Assembly (NCBI GenBank): GCA_947470205.1
Contig: CANISK010000004.1
Span: 1-21,741 of the forward strand
Origin: Neisseriaceae bacterium
GTDB lineage: Bacteria > Pseudomonadota > Gammaproteobacteria > Burkholderiales > UBA11063
Reading direction: 5' to 3'
DNA: 21,741 nt
Position 1 is the first letter of the stretch. Each line of letters opens with the position of its first letter. Below, piece after piece: positions 8,725-16,433 of this stretch. Both the position numbers and the translations under genes were made by a program. The notes below the pieces were generated by a model that had not been told where the DNA came from, made no database searches, and was given only the letters and a program-made list of their open reading frames with translations.

Positions 8725-9387
8725 ATGCGACCAATAACTATTGCAAACGCTAATAAACCTTGGGAAAAAGCAAATATAATAAAACAGTCTATAAAAAACA
8801 CATGGTTTGCTTCCACAGACAACAAAAACCATTTGAATGGGGTAAAAAACAGTATCAACACCCACGTCAAAAACAAAATCGAATCTACAATAATGTTTAA
8901 AATAATTAAGCGCATGGGTAGTTATTTTGATCGCATAAAAATTTGGTCTGATAAGCATTATAAAAATCTTACTGAGGAAAAAACTGCAAAAAAATTAGAC
9001 AAATACTGCACAGTAAAGAATATAGTAAAGGATGCTTTAAAAAAAATAAATCAATCAACACGCACAAAGCAAGGACACATAGTACAAATATTAACAGAGC
9101 CACCGGCAGAGAATCATGTTTTAAAATATTCATTAGTGCAGGTAGGGAAAGAAATTCGTAACTATAACACCACAAATGAGAGGCAATTAAAACAATTAGC
9201 ATCCCAGCAAGATTATACAGGCTATACTACGTTATATAAATTAACTTCACAAGAGTTAAGGACACTCAAGAATAGTTTGTCGATAGTTCCAGAAGAAGAT
9301 GATGAAGAGACATCATGTGAAGAAATAAGAAGCAAAGATTCTTCTATGACAAATGTAACCAAAGAATCTCAAGACATATTTGCTTAA
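8725..9387 (+). CDS. Unrecognised lysine/asparagine-rich protein with acidic tail
   Basis: A 220-residue protein I do not recognise. The N-terminal 110 residues are strongly basic and polar (many Lys, Asn, Thr), with helical stretches such as KTAKKLDKYCTVKNIVKDAL. Residues 189-200 form an acidic block (PEEDDEETSCEE). No signal peptide or membrane helix is visible. AAAGGA lies about 11 bases before the ATG and TATAAT boxes lie further upstream, which favours a real gene. Its last 44 bases overlap the 3' end of ung on the other strand. A glutamate-rich C-terminal patch of this sort is known from some type IVB secretion substrates, but it is too weak to assign here. The antisense frames are hydrophobic only because lysine- and asparagine-rich codons reverse to phenylalanine and leucine codons. 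A real but orphan gene is my best guess. Confidence 0.55.
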   Translation: MRPITIANANKPWEKANIIKQSIKNTWFASTDNKNHLNGVKNSINTHVKNKIESTIMFKIIKRMGSYFDRIKIWSDKHYKNLTEEKTAKKLDKYCTVKNIVKDALKKINQSTRTKQGHIVQILTEPPAENHVLKYSLVQVGKEIRNYNTTNERQLKQLASQQDYTGYTTLYKLTSQELRTLKNSLSIVPEEDDEETSCEEIRSKDSSMTNVTKESQDIFA

Positions 9388-10057
9388 TTAGATAATCGTT
9401 TGCTTTTATGAAGTGGTTGCACCCTAAAAAACCTCGATGAGCTGAGAGTGGAGATGGGTGTGGTGCTTTTAAAATCAGATGCTTATCTTTGTTGGTTATG
9501 AATATCTCTTTTTTACCTGCAAAATTTCCCCACAACATAAAAACTACATTTTGATTTATGGCACTTATGTGTTTTATCAAATTGTTGGTAAAAGCATCCC
9601 ATCCGATATGATTTAATGAATTTGGCTGGTCTTTAATGACTGTTAGGGTGTTATTTAACAACAACACTCCTTGTTGTGCCCATTTGATTAATAATTCACC
9701 ATCTAAGGTGTTTATCGGTATGTTGTATTCTTGGGATAATTCACGTAAAATATTACGTAATGATGGTGGTATTTTGATGTTTTTATTTACAGAAAATGAG
9801 AAACCGTTTGCCTCATTTTCTCCGTGATATGGGTCTTGTCCGATAATCACCACTTTTATATTGTCTGGGTATGTGCAGGTAAATGCATTTAAGATGTCTT
9901 CTTTTGGTGGGTATATGGTGTTATACTTAGATAATTCACATAGTGTGTTATCAATCTTTAATAACACATCTTGCTGAGTTTGATAAAAAAATTCCTGCCA
10001 TTTTGATGTGCATTTTTTGTAGGCATCTTTTAGGTAGTTTAGCTTTATACTATTCAT
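9344..10057 (-). CDS. ung: Uracil-DNA glycosylase, family 1
   Basis: This 237-residue enzyme removes uracil from DNA, the first step of base excision repair. The water-activating motif GQDPYHG is at 73-79 with Asp75, the NNTLTV segment that contacts uracil is at 135-140, WGNFAGKK follows at about 176-183, and the DNA-intercalation loop HPSPLSAHRGF is at 200-210 with His200. Length is normal for the family. There is no clear ribosome binding site before the ATG at 10057. The gene starts 14 bases after the apaH stop and is last in the lysine/apaH run. Its final codons overlap the convergent unrecognised gene by 44 bases, so the two 3' ends are antisense to each other. Confidence 0.96.
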   Translation of the reverse strand: MNSIKLNYLKDAYKKCTSKWQEFFYQTQQDVLLKIDNTLCELSKYNTIYPPKEDILNAFTCTYPDNIKVVIIGQDPYHGENEANGFSFSVNKNIKIPPSLRNILRELSQEYNIPINTLDGELLIKWAQQGVLLLNNTLTVIKDQPNSLNHIGWDAFTNNLIKHISAINQNVVFMLWGNFAGKKEIFITNKDKHLILKAPHPSPLSAHRGFLGCNHFIKANDYLIKQICLEILWLHLS

Positions 10058-10071
10058 TGTAGGGTTATTGA

Positions 10072-10869
10072 TTATAAAACTTGGATGAGCTCAAAGGTAT
10101 CCATATTAAATGCAGTTAGTTTATACCCCCAGATACATCCGGTATCAATCCCAATACATTTTTTATTTTCAAATAAACCAAGGGACGCCCAATGACCAAA
10201 AATAATCTTTTTATTTATCGTCGCATGAAAATCTACATCAAACCATGGAGTTAGGTCATCTGGTTTTTTATTCAAATTTCCTTTAAAGCTATAATCTAAC
10301 TCATAATTTTTATTATTCAAATACCTCATTCTAGTACATGAATTCACTAAAAATTTAATTTGTTTTTCCGTGGTTAAGTCCTGTGTCCAGTTATTTGGTT
10401 TATTACCATATATCGAATCGACAAATTCACTAATATTTTTTGACATTAGATGTTCACAAAAAAGATGATTTAGAAAAAGCAGATGATTGAAATCCACCTT
10501 AGGGTAGATTCCAGCGTGTACTATAATATAATCTTTTTCTTCATGAATAAGTGGGCAATTCCTCACCCACATCATCAGGTCATCCACATCATCTGCGCGC
10601 AATAAATCTTGCAGTGTATCATCACTATGTGGTTTTTGAAGCTTTAAGTAACGAGCTAACATGTATATATCATGGTTACCCAATACTGAAATCACATTAT
10701 CTTGATTGTCTCTTGCCCACCTTAGTACCTCTAAAGATTGAGATCCACGATTAACCAAATCACCGACTAGATATAGCGTATCTTTGCTCTTATTGAAATT
10801 AATTTGACTTAACAACCGGGATAATTGATTAAAGCACCCCTGTATGTCTCCAATTGCATATCTAGCCAC
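10072..10869 (-). CDS. apaH: Bis(5'-nucleosyl)-tetraphosphatase, symmetrical
   Basis: A 265-residue metallophosphatase that splits diadenosine tetraphosphate (Ap4A) into two ADP and, in enterobacteria, also removes nucleoside-tetraphosphate RNA caps. The calcineurin-type metal-binding motifs are all present: GDIQGC at 7-12, GDLVNRG at 36-42 and GNHD at 64-67, with C-terminal IFGHWASLG and IDTGCIWG segments typical of ApaH. The start codon is GTG at 10869 (reading GTG GCT AGA), supported by AAAGG about 9 bases upstream. It follows the DUF1338 gene by 18 bases and precedes ung by 14, so all three are probably cotranscribed. Nothing is missing or unusual in the protein. Confidence 0.94.
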   Translation of the reverse strand: MARYAIGDIQGCFNQLSRLLSQINFNKSKDTLYLVGDLVNRGSQSLEVLRWARDNQDNVISVLGNHDIYMLARYLKLQKPHSDDTLQDLLRADDVDDLMMWVRNCPLIHEEKDYIIVHAGIYPKVDFNHLLFLNHLFCEHLMSKNISEFVDSIYGNKPNNWTQDLTTEKQIKFLVNSCTRMRYLNNKNYELDYSFKGNLNKKPDDLTPWFDVDFHATINKKIIFGHWASLGLFENKKCIGIDTGCIWGYKLTAFNMDTFELIQVL

Positions 10870-10887
10870 TCGTAGTTACCTTTAAAT

Positions 10888-11697
10888 TTATTTAACAATT
10901 ATATTCGTGCTTTCAAAGATTTTATCAGCTGACTTTGCAATAAAACCCTGATATAGTTTACCACTTTTATCTAGATAGCGTTTTGCAAATTCATAATAAC
11001 TATTTAAAACCTCAAAAGTACCTTGTTTAAATTTAATCATCACTTTACCTGCCATGGTGCTTGATTGCTCCAAATATTCATCTGGAGTGCCTTTTATTTC
11101 ACCACCTGCGGTATTTAAAGTGAAGTTATTTTGTTTTAATAACGCATTTACTGACTGGACGCTGTTAAATTTGTTTAGTTCATTTACAAATACCGTAAAG
11201 TGATTTGCTCTATAGCCAAATGCATACATCCACGCTGCATATTCAGACTCAATTAATAGCTTATTATATACATCATAATCCAATTCCCCAAAACATGCCC
11301 CAGAATATAATAACTCTACTGAATTTAGTAAATGCTGTGAGATATTGTCCACGCATTTCTTGACTGTTTGTTGTAAAAATGGGCTAAATTTTGCAGTTTG
11401 CAATTCACTGATAAATATCTTTGGTTGTTTGGCGTCTTGCGTGTGTTCGTAATGTTTGGCAAAAAGTTTTTTTTGGGTGAATTCATATTCACCACAGCAC
11501 TTATACCCGAGCTTTTCAAAAAATCTCCCAAGTTTATCTACGTTTACGCGCTTATCATCAAAGGTTCTAAATGCTATATGGTCATTTATTACAATCTCAT
11601 TGTGATTATTTAATAGGTTATAGATTTGGAGTGCTTCTGGGTTTTCATGTGTATACTGACGCCATAGATTATCAAAAATATCTTTTAATTTTTGCAT
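10888..11697 (-). CDS. DUF1338 protein, probable 2-oxoadipate dioxygenase/decarboxylase
   Basis: A 269-residue DUF1338-family protein. Characterised members (HglS of Pseudomonas putida; also a plant homologue) are Fe(II) enzymes that turn 2-oxoadipate plus O2 into D-2-hydroxyglutarate in lysine catabolism. The visible residues fit: DHIAFRT has His40 and, four residues on, Arg44, as in the HglS His70/Arg74 pair; ANHFTV has His166; YYEFAKR has Glu236. These would form the two-His, one-Glu metal site and the substrate-binding arginine. It is shorter than HglS (about 450 residues) but resembles the short bacterial form of the family. The start at 11697 is preceded by AAAGG, which overlaps the end of the upstream ALDH7 gene (5 bases between stop and ATG). 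That neighbour supplies 2-aminoadipate, which strongly supports this role; activity is inferred. Confidence 0.8.
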   Translation of the reverse strand: MQKLKDIFDNLWRQYTHENPEALQIYNLLNNHNEIVINDHIAFRTFDDKRVNVDKLGRFFEKLGYKCCGEYEFTQKKLFAKHYEHTQDAKQPKIFISELQTAKFSPFLQQTVKKCVDNISQHLLNSVELLYSGACFGELDYDVYNKLLIESEYAAWMYAFGYRANHFTVFVNELNKFNSVQSVNALLKQNNFTLNTAGGEIKGTPDEYLEQSSTMAGKVMIKFKQGTFEVLNSYYEFAKRYLDKSGKLYQGFIAKSADKIFESTNIIVK

Positions 11698-11702
11698 GAT
11701 TT

Positions 11703-13250
11703 TTACCTTTCTTCTATACTAAACTTTATACCTTGTGCTAGTGTGAGCTTAGTTCCATAGTTTATCGTTGTGGTTTGTCTGCGCATGTAGCTCTTCCATG
11801 CATCAGAACCAGCCTCCCTGCCACCTCCAGTTGCTTTTTCACCACCGAATGCTCCGCCAATTTCAGCACCAGAAGTGCCAATGTTAACATTTGCTATTCC
11901 ACAATCACTACCCCTATGGGATAAAAATTCTTCCATGGTGAATATGTTGTTAGTGTAAATAGCGGAAGACAACCCATACTGCACCTGATTATTAATTTTA
12001 ATTGCATCCTGTAAGGTTTTATATGGAAATACATATAATATGGGAGCAAATGTCTCGATATTTACTATTTCAGCATTTGGATCTATTTCAATAATTGTGG
12101 GCTCTACAAAAAATCCATCTTTTGCTAATACATTCCCTCCTGAGAGAATTTTACCATTAGATAACTTGCTTTGCTCAATTGCATAAAGATAATTTTTAAC
12201 TGCCATTTCATCGATAAGTGCACCCATATGATTTGCCTCATCTAATGAATTACCAATTTTTAACTGCTGATAAATCTCTGTCATTTTTTGGATGACTTCA
12301 TTATATATTTTTTCATGGATAATGAGTCTACGTAATGTGGTGCACCTTTGTCCAGCTGTGCCAATTGCTGCAAACACTAAAGACGGTATTGCGATATTTA
12401 AATCCACACTTTCATCTAATATCACAGCATTATTGCCCCCTAACTCCAGTAAAGATTTGGCAAAACGTTTACTCAAACGCACCCCAACTTCTCGTCCAAC
12501 TTCTGTGGAACCAGTAAAAGATACTAATGGTATACGTTTATCATCCACAAATGCTTTTGAGAGGTTTATGTCATTTGTGGTAATTAGTGAAAACACTGCA
12601 GGGTAATTATGTGTCTTTAGAACTTCGGCGCAAATTTTATGTACCACTATAGAACATAATGGGGTTTTGAAGGATGGCTTCCATACAATAGTATTTCCAC
12701 AAATCACCCCCAAAAAAGCATTCCATGCCCATACTGCCACCGGGAAGTTAAACGCTGAGATTACTCCTACCACACCTAATGGGTGCCATTGTTCATACAT
12801 ACGATGGAGCTCTCGTTCGGAATGCATAGTATTGCCATAGAGCATTCTAGATTGCCCAACGGCAAACTCTGCCATATCTATCATTTCTTGTACTTCACCG
12901 TACCCCTCTTGTAGCGATTTACCCATCTCCATGGAAACTAATGCGCCAAGTTGAGCTTTGTATTCACGAAGTTTGTCACCGAGTAGGCGAATAAGCTCTC
13001 CTCGTTTGGGAGCCGGCACACTACGCCATATTAGAAATGCATTATGAGAACGTGTGAGTATTTCATTCATCTGTGCTGATGTGGTCTGATACACAGTGCC
13101 TAGTTTTTCTTGATTATTTGGTGAAAATGATTCTAATATTTCATTGTTATATTCTTGAGATAACCAGACATTTCCATATGCACTACCAGAATGTATATCT
13201 TTTATATCAAAAAAAGTCAATATATCTTCTATCGTTTGAGATTGGTTCAT
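11703..13250 (-). CDS. amaB: Alpha-aminoadipate-semialdehyde (piperideine-6-carboxylate) dehydrogenase, ALDH7/antiquitin type
   Basis: A 515-residue aldehyde dehydrogenase that would oxidise 2-aminoadipate 6-semialdehyde to 2-aminoadipate with NAD+. Catalytic residues are in standard places: Asn168 in SAFNFP, Glu269 in LELGGNN and Cys303 in GQRCTTLRR. Subfamily signs are strong: [20 protein letters not shown] near 155-174 and a C-terminal [20 protein letters not shown] stretch followed by [11 protein letters not shown] and LAQGIKF, as in ALDH7A1 and bacterial AmaB. The start at 13250 (MNQSQ) was preferred over an in-frame ATG at 13316, because the longer form overlaps the upstream gene and adds a sequence unlike the family; AAGGG precedes 13250. 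It lies 22 bases after the dehydrogenase gene and 5 before the DUF1338 gene. The symbol is used by analogy with Pseudomonas. Confidence 0.9.
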   Translation of the reverse strand: MNQSQTIEDILTFFDIKDIHSGSAYGNVWLSQEYNNEILESFSPNNQEKLGTVYQTTSAQMNEILTRSHNAFLIWRSVPAPKRGELIRLLGDKLREYKAQLGALVSMEMGKSLQEGYGEVQEMIDMAEFAVGQSRMLYGNTMHSERELHRMYEQWHPLGVVGVISAFNFPVAVWAWNAFLGVICGNTIVWKPSFKTPLCSIVVHKICAEVLKTHNYPAVFSLITTNDINLSKAFVDDKRIPLVSFTGSTEVGREVGVRLSKRFAKSLLELGGNNAVILDESVDLNIAIPSLVFAAIGTAGQRCTTLRRLIIHEKIYNEVIQKMTEIYQQLKIGNSLDEANHMGALIDEMAVKNYLYAIEQSKLSNGKILSGGNVLAKDGFFVEPTIIEIDPNAEIVNIETFAPILYVFPYKTLQDAIKINNQVQYGLSSAIYTNNIFTMEEFLSHRGSDCGIANVNIGTSGAEIGGAFGGEKATGGGREAGSDAWKSYMRRQTTTINYGTKLTLAQGIKFSIEER

Positions 13251-13272
13251 AAATAATTTACCCTTATGTAAT

Positions 13273-14379
13273 TTAGATGTTGGAGGTTTTATCGGTTTGG
13301 GAATAATAAGAACCAAAACGATTAAATAAGAAATCTTTTAATGAAACCTGCTCTTGTTTTACAAGTCCAGATAAACTTTTTTCATGCATAACTAAGTCCA
13401 CAATGGTACAAATACCCGCTGCGGTTGTCATCTGGATTGCGGTATACTTATTGCCATCTACATTAGTTGGATATAGTGTATTAGTATAAGTTTTTTCGGT
13501 AAATACATCTTGTCTATAGCCCTGCACAGATACACTCACCACAACTTTGTCATCTTCTGCATATGGCACCACTTTGGATAAAATACTTTTTACTAAATTT
13601 GGATCTTCCCTCAGTTTTAAATCATTTAACATAAATGACATTTTAGAGCAGTGCCCAGGGTATCTCATAGTTTTATAATCCATATTTTTAACACGTCCTG
13701 CGTAACTATCAACTAAAGAGCCAACCCCACCGGATGTATTAAACGCTTCATAGTGAAAGTTATCCACAATCACAGTTTCCAAGTCCGTAAGAGCGGGTTT
13801 TAGTTTTCTTTCACCATTTTCAATCACAAGACATGGATGAATATATTCATTAACCACACCATCTATAGACCAGGTAAATGCATAATTTAAACTATTATTA
13901 GTGTTTTGTGTGAGTGCACCAACGCGCATTTTTACGTGTTCTATGTTGTCAAACCCATCCATTAATGAATTGGCTGCTATACTAATAAACCCAGGAGCTA
14001 GTCCACACTGCGGAGCAAAGGTTGCGGTGCTTTTTTTGGATAGTTCATGCACCATTTGAGTGGTAGATACATCTTCTGTAGGGTCAAAATAATGGATATT
14101 ACACAGACTGGCAATTTTTGCAACCTCGATAGTTAAATGAAATGGCAAACAGGACACCACACCTTCAATGCCCTCTTTTTTAACAAATGTGATAATGGTA
14201 TTTGGGTCTTTGATATCTAATTTTTCAAAATGAATGGGGTTATTATGGATAGTGGGTAATTTTTGATTGAGATTTAAGTCGCCGATATATGCCTCATAGT
14301 CTCCGGTGCGTGCAAGCAAACCTGCCACAGTAATGCCAATTTTACCCGCACCCATGATTAAAACTTTATGTTTTGTCAT
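13273..14379 (-). CDS. Lysine 6-dehydrogenase / saccharopine dehydrogenase-family enzyme
   Basis: A 368-residue NAD(P)-dependent enzyme of the saccharopine dehydrogenase fold. The Rossmann motif GAGKIG is at 10-15 and the conserved LAPGF segment ([15 protein letters not shown]) is near the middle, both closely resembling lysine 6-dehydrogenase of Geobacillus, which converts L-lysine directly to aminoadipate semialdehyde. The alternative is a saccharopine dehydrogenase releasing the same semialdehyde plus glutamate. No lysine-ketoglutarate reductase lies in the window, and the length fits lysine dehydrogenase, so I prefer the former. The start at 14379 (MTKHKV) has AAGGAA 6 bases upstream. An in-frame ATG at 14496 would add a hydrophobic 39-residue leader ahead of the cofactor site and was rejected. 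It heads the five-gene run, and its product is the substrate of the next enzyme. Confidence 0.75.
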   Translation of the reverse strand: MTKHKVLIMGAGKIGITVAGLLARTGDYEAYIGDLNLNQKLPTIHNNPIHFEKLDIKDPNTIITFVKKEGIEGVVSCLPFHLTIEVAKIASLCNIHYFDPTEDVSTTQMVHELSKKSTATFAPQCGLAPGFISIAANSLMDGFDNIEHVKMRVGALTQNTNNSLNYAFTWSIDGVVNEYIHPCLVIENGERKLKPALTDLETVIVDNFHYEAFNTSGGVGSLVDSYAGRVKNMDYKTMRYPGHCSKMSFMLNDLKLREDPNLVKSILSKVVPYAEDDKVVVSVSVQGYRQDVFTEKTYTNTLYPTNVDGNKYTAIQMTTAAGICTIVDLVMHEKSLSGLVKQEQVSLKDFLFNRFGSYYSQTDKTSNI

Positions 14380-14456
14380 ACGTATTTCCTTAATTTTAAT
14401 GATTTGATTAGACTGAGAAAGGACGAAATGAACAAGAAACAGTAAAATAAGGGTCA

Positions 14457-14465
14457 ATATTACCA
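14457..14465 (-). promoter_or_regulatory. Candidate extended -10 box for the lysine catabolic run
   Basis: On the minus strand TGGTAATAT fits an extended -10 (TGnTAnnnT). Transcription would begin about 70 bases before the ATG at 14379. No good -35 box sits at the right distance; TTGCAC lies too far upstream. A nearby direct hexamer repeat (TGCGGT TGCGGT, plus strand about 14481-14492) could be an operator. Weak evidence. Confidence 0.25.
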
Positions 14466-14507
14466 TAAAATGAATAATCGTGCGGTTGCGGTGCAATAAA
14501 CTAATAA

Positions 14508-14691
14508 ATGATTTATATTAAAAAAATTGAAATTCAAGATGGAGCATTACAGATTGACGGAAATAGTGAACAACAACATTCAGGTTAAGGAAGGTGGTAA
14601 CTTAAAATGTGCACCAGACACTATAATTAATTCCCATAGCAATATTACAGGAACAGGTACAATAAACTGCCCATCTGTAAGTTCTAATTAA
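14508..14691 (+). pseudogene. Frameshifted remnant resembling a secreted beta-helix/adhesin protein
   Basis: Two short overlapping frames read like one broken gene. The first (ATG 14508, stop 14586-14588) contains KKIEIQDGALQIDGN. The second (14539-14691, stop TAA) continues with NNNIQVKEGGNLKC and then IINSHSNITGTGTINC. The alternation of short beta strands with Gly/Asn turns is typical of right-handed beta-helix surface proteins such as autotransporters and filamentous adhesins. Neither frame has a ribosome binding site, and the change of frame near 14560 suggests decay. It sits in the 400-base stretch between the divergent lysine and peptide-transporter operons. It could instead be a short unrelated coding scrap or chance; the family is inferred from the pattern only. 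Confidence 0.35.
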
Positions 14692-14730
14692 AATCAAGAT
14701 ATCAATAAATCAAAACAAATCATCAAAAAA

Positions 14731-14753
14731 ATATCATCGTAGCATGATATAAT
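14731..14753 (+). promoter_or_regulatory. Extended -10 promoter overlapped by a palindrome, upstream of the peptide transporter operon
   Basis: ATATCAT (14731-14737) and ATGATAT (14744-14750) form a perfect 7-base inverted repeat around CGTAGC. The right arm runs into an extended -10 box, TGATATAAT (14745-14753), placed 26 bases before the ATG at 14780. The -35 position is only an A-run. A repressor bound to the palindrome would cover the -10, so this may be an operator. A weak hairpin role is also possible, as T residues follow. Confidence 0.45.
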
Positions 14754-14779
14754 ATCTTTTTTAATTCATATATATCAAC

Positions 14780-16213
14780 ATGCAAAATATTAAATCACTG
14801 GTACAGAGCAACAATAAAGAGTTCTACATTTTGTTTTTAACTGAAATGTGGGAACGGTATGGATTTTATGTCATTCAAACGCTACTCATATTTTATTTAT
14901 CGCACCATTTAAAATTACAAGACACTACATCATATATTATTGTGGGATCTTTTACCGCCTTAGCTTATATTAATTGCTTTTTTGGTGGATTGATTGCAGA
15001 TAAGCTCATAGGAAGTGTAAGAAGTGTGTTTATTGGGGGAGTGCTGTTGAGTACTGGGTATTCCCTACTATCGCTCACTAACGGATACTCTATGTTGCAT
15101 TTAGCGCTTGCTATTATCACCGTTGGTACTGGTTTTATGAAACCCAATATCACAGCTTTGGTTGGGGAAATTAACAGCAAAGAAGACGATACAACAAAGG
15201 GCAACAAATACACCGTCTACTATATGGGAATTTACATTGGTGCGCTCTGTGGGAGCCTTGCGGGAAGTATGATACAAGTTCATTTTGGATGGCAACATGC
15301 TTTTTTGTCAGCTGCAATTGGAAGTATTATTTCTACCCTCACCTTTTGGTATGGGATATATAAATATTCTTTTACTGGATGGAATGCACACCCTCGCATA
15401 TCATGTGGTAAATATTTATCTACTTTTATTTTAATTCTCATCATAACATTTGTATCATACTGTACTTTATATTCAGATATGCTAAGTTTTATATATTTTA
15501 TCTTACTTGGTATATTTGCGATGGGGTACATTTTATATAATATCATCAGTCACCATGGCTATGCACGACAACAGTTAATCACATTTTTTATATTAATTGT
15601 ATTATCTGTGTGCTACTGGGGAATATACTTTCAACAATTTTTCTCTCTAAGTTTGTGTATTGATAGAGTTGCCATGAAAACTAGTATTCCCACTAGCGCA
15701 TTATCTGCAATTGAATCATTTGGAATTATATTATTTGGCCCAGTTATTAATCAAATTTGGACTTATTACAGTAATCGCAATAATCCCGTGTCTAATATCA
15801 AAAGAGTGAGTTTAGGTTTTTTATTTAATGCAATAAGCTTTACATTAATTGCTGGTGGGCTTTTTTATGCGAGTAATACTCATCAATATTTACCCATATT
15901 TGTTATAATGTGTGCTTATATGATAATCGCAATTGGAGAGCTAAGCATTGCCCCCACTCAGTTGTCAATGGTAACAAAATTAGTTCCTCATAATATGACG
16001 GCCACTATGACTGGTATCTCTTTGATATCTATTGGTTTTGGTGGTAAACTAGCTGGAATACTCGCAAATGATAGTGCAGTATTATCTCAGACATTACAAA
16101 TTACTCAGAACAACTACGCATTTTCATTCTTGAAATATGCCATATTCAGTATGATGATCTTCGTGAGTATGTTTGTAATTAAAATTTATTTAAATAGGAA
16201 AAAATATGACTAA
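14780..16213 (+). CDS. Proton-dependent oligopeptide transporter (POT/PTR2 family)
   Basis: A 477-residue inner-membrane symporter that takes up di- and tripeptides with protons. The POT signature on helix 1 is present as EMWERYGFY with Glu22, Glu25 and Arg26, followed by FFGGLIADKLIGSVRS (the MFS-like loop 2-3) and the second POT motif in the YTVYYMGIYIGALCG region. The C-terminal half has the expected helix-rich layout, ending with IAPTQLSMVTKLVP and GISLISIGFGGKLAG. There is almost no ribosome binding site, and the leader is short if the extended -10 at 14745 is used. Its last codons overlap the xseB start by 8 bases (ATATGACTAA), so downstream isoprenoid genes are probably translated from the same message, an uncommon arrangement. 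Confidence 0.92.
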   Translation: MQNIKSLVQSNNKEFYILFLTEMWERYGFYVIQTLLIFYLSHHLKLQDTTSYIIVGSFTALAYINCFFGGLIADKLIGSVRSVFIGGVLLSTGYSLLSLTNGYSMLHLALAIITVGTGFMKPNITALVGEINSKEDDTTKGNKYTVYYMGIYIGALCGSLAGSMIQVHFGWQHAFLSAAIGSIISTLTFWYGIYKYSFTGWNAHPRISCGKYLSTFILILIITFVSYCTLYSDMLSFIYFILLGIFAMGYILYNIISHHGYARQQLITFFILIVLSVCYWGIYFQQFFSLSLCIDRVAMKTSIPTSALSAIESFGIILFGPVINQIWTYYSNRNNPVSNIKRVSLGFLFNAISFTLIAGGLFYASNTHQYLPIFVIMCAYMIIAIGELSIAPTQLSMVTKLVPHNMTATMTGISLISIGFGGKLAGILANDSAVLSQTLQITQNNYAFSFLKYAIFSMMIFVSMFVIKIYLNRKKYD

Positions 16214-16433
16214 ATCTTCGTTGACTTTTGAACAAGCAATTACCCAATTAGAAACAATTGTACTTGACATGGAAAATAACACAATAGCACTAGATAGCTC
16301 CATAAATAAGTATCAGGAAGGTATGAATTTGGTGAAATTTTGCCAAGAAAAACTGGCGGATGCAACCCAAAAAATTAAAATTCTTGACCCTGAAAATAAC
16401 ACTTTGAAAGATTTTGCGGTTAATGAATCCTAA
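16206..16433 (+). CDS. xseB: Exodeoxyribonuclease VII small subunit
   Basis: A 75-residue protein of normal length for XseB, which joins XseA in the cytoplasm to form exonuclease VII, a single-strand-specific nuclease. The sequence LTFEQAITQLETIVLDME, then a GMNLVKFCQEKL segment and a C-terminal KIKILD, is the classic XseB pattern of two helices. AGGAAA lies just upstream of the ATG, inside the end of the transporter gene. The stop overlaps the start of ispA by 11 bases. XseA is not in the window. The xseB-ispA-dxs order is common in gammaproteobacteria. Confidence 0.95.
   Translation: MTKSSLTFEQAITQLETIVLDMENNTIALDSSINKYQEGMNLVKFCQEKLADATQKIKILDPENNTLKDFAVNES

Noticed and set aside
8668..8958. 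Hydrophobic minus-strand frames that look like membrane peptides
   Set aside because: They are the complement of lysine/asparagine-rich codons in the 8725-9387 gene, which is longer and has a Shine-Dalgarno sequence.
13251..13316. Longer start for the ALDH7 gene overlapping the upstream gene
   Set aside because: The 22 extra residues are unlike the family, and AAGGG sits before the internal ATG at 13250.
14380..14496. N-terminal extension of the lysine dehydrogenase-like protein with a hydrophobic, signal-like leader
   Set aside because: The Rossmann motif needs to be near the N-terminus, homology starts at MTKHKV, and AAGGAA is placed correctly for ATG 14379. The hydrophobic stretch comes from translating AT-rich leader DNA.
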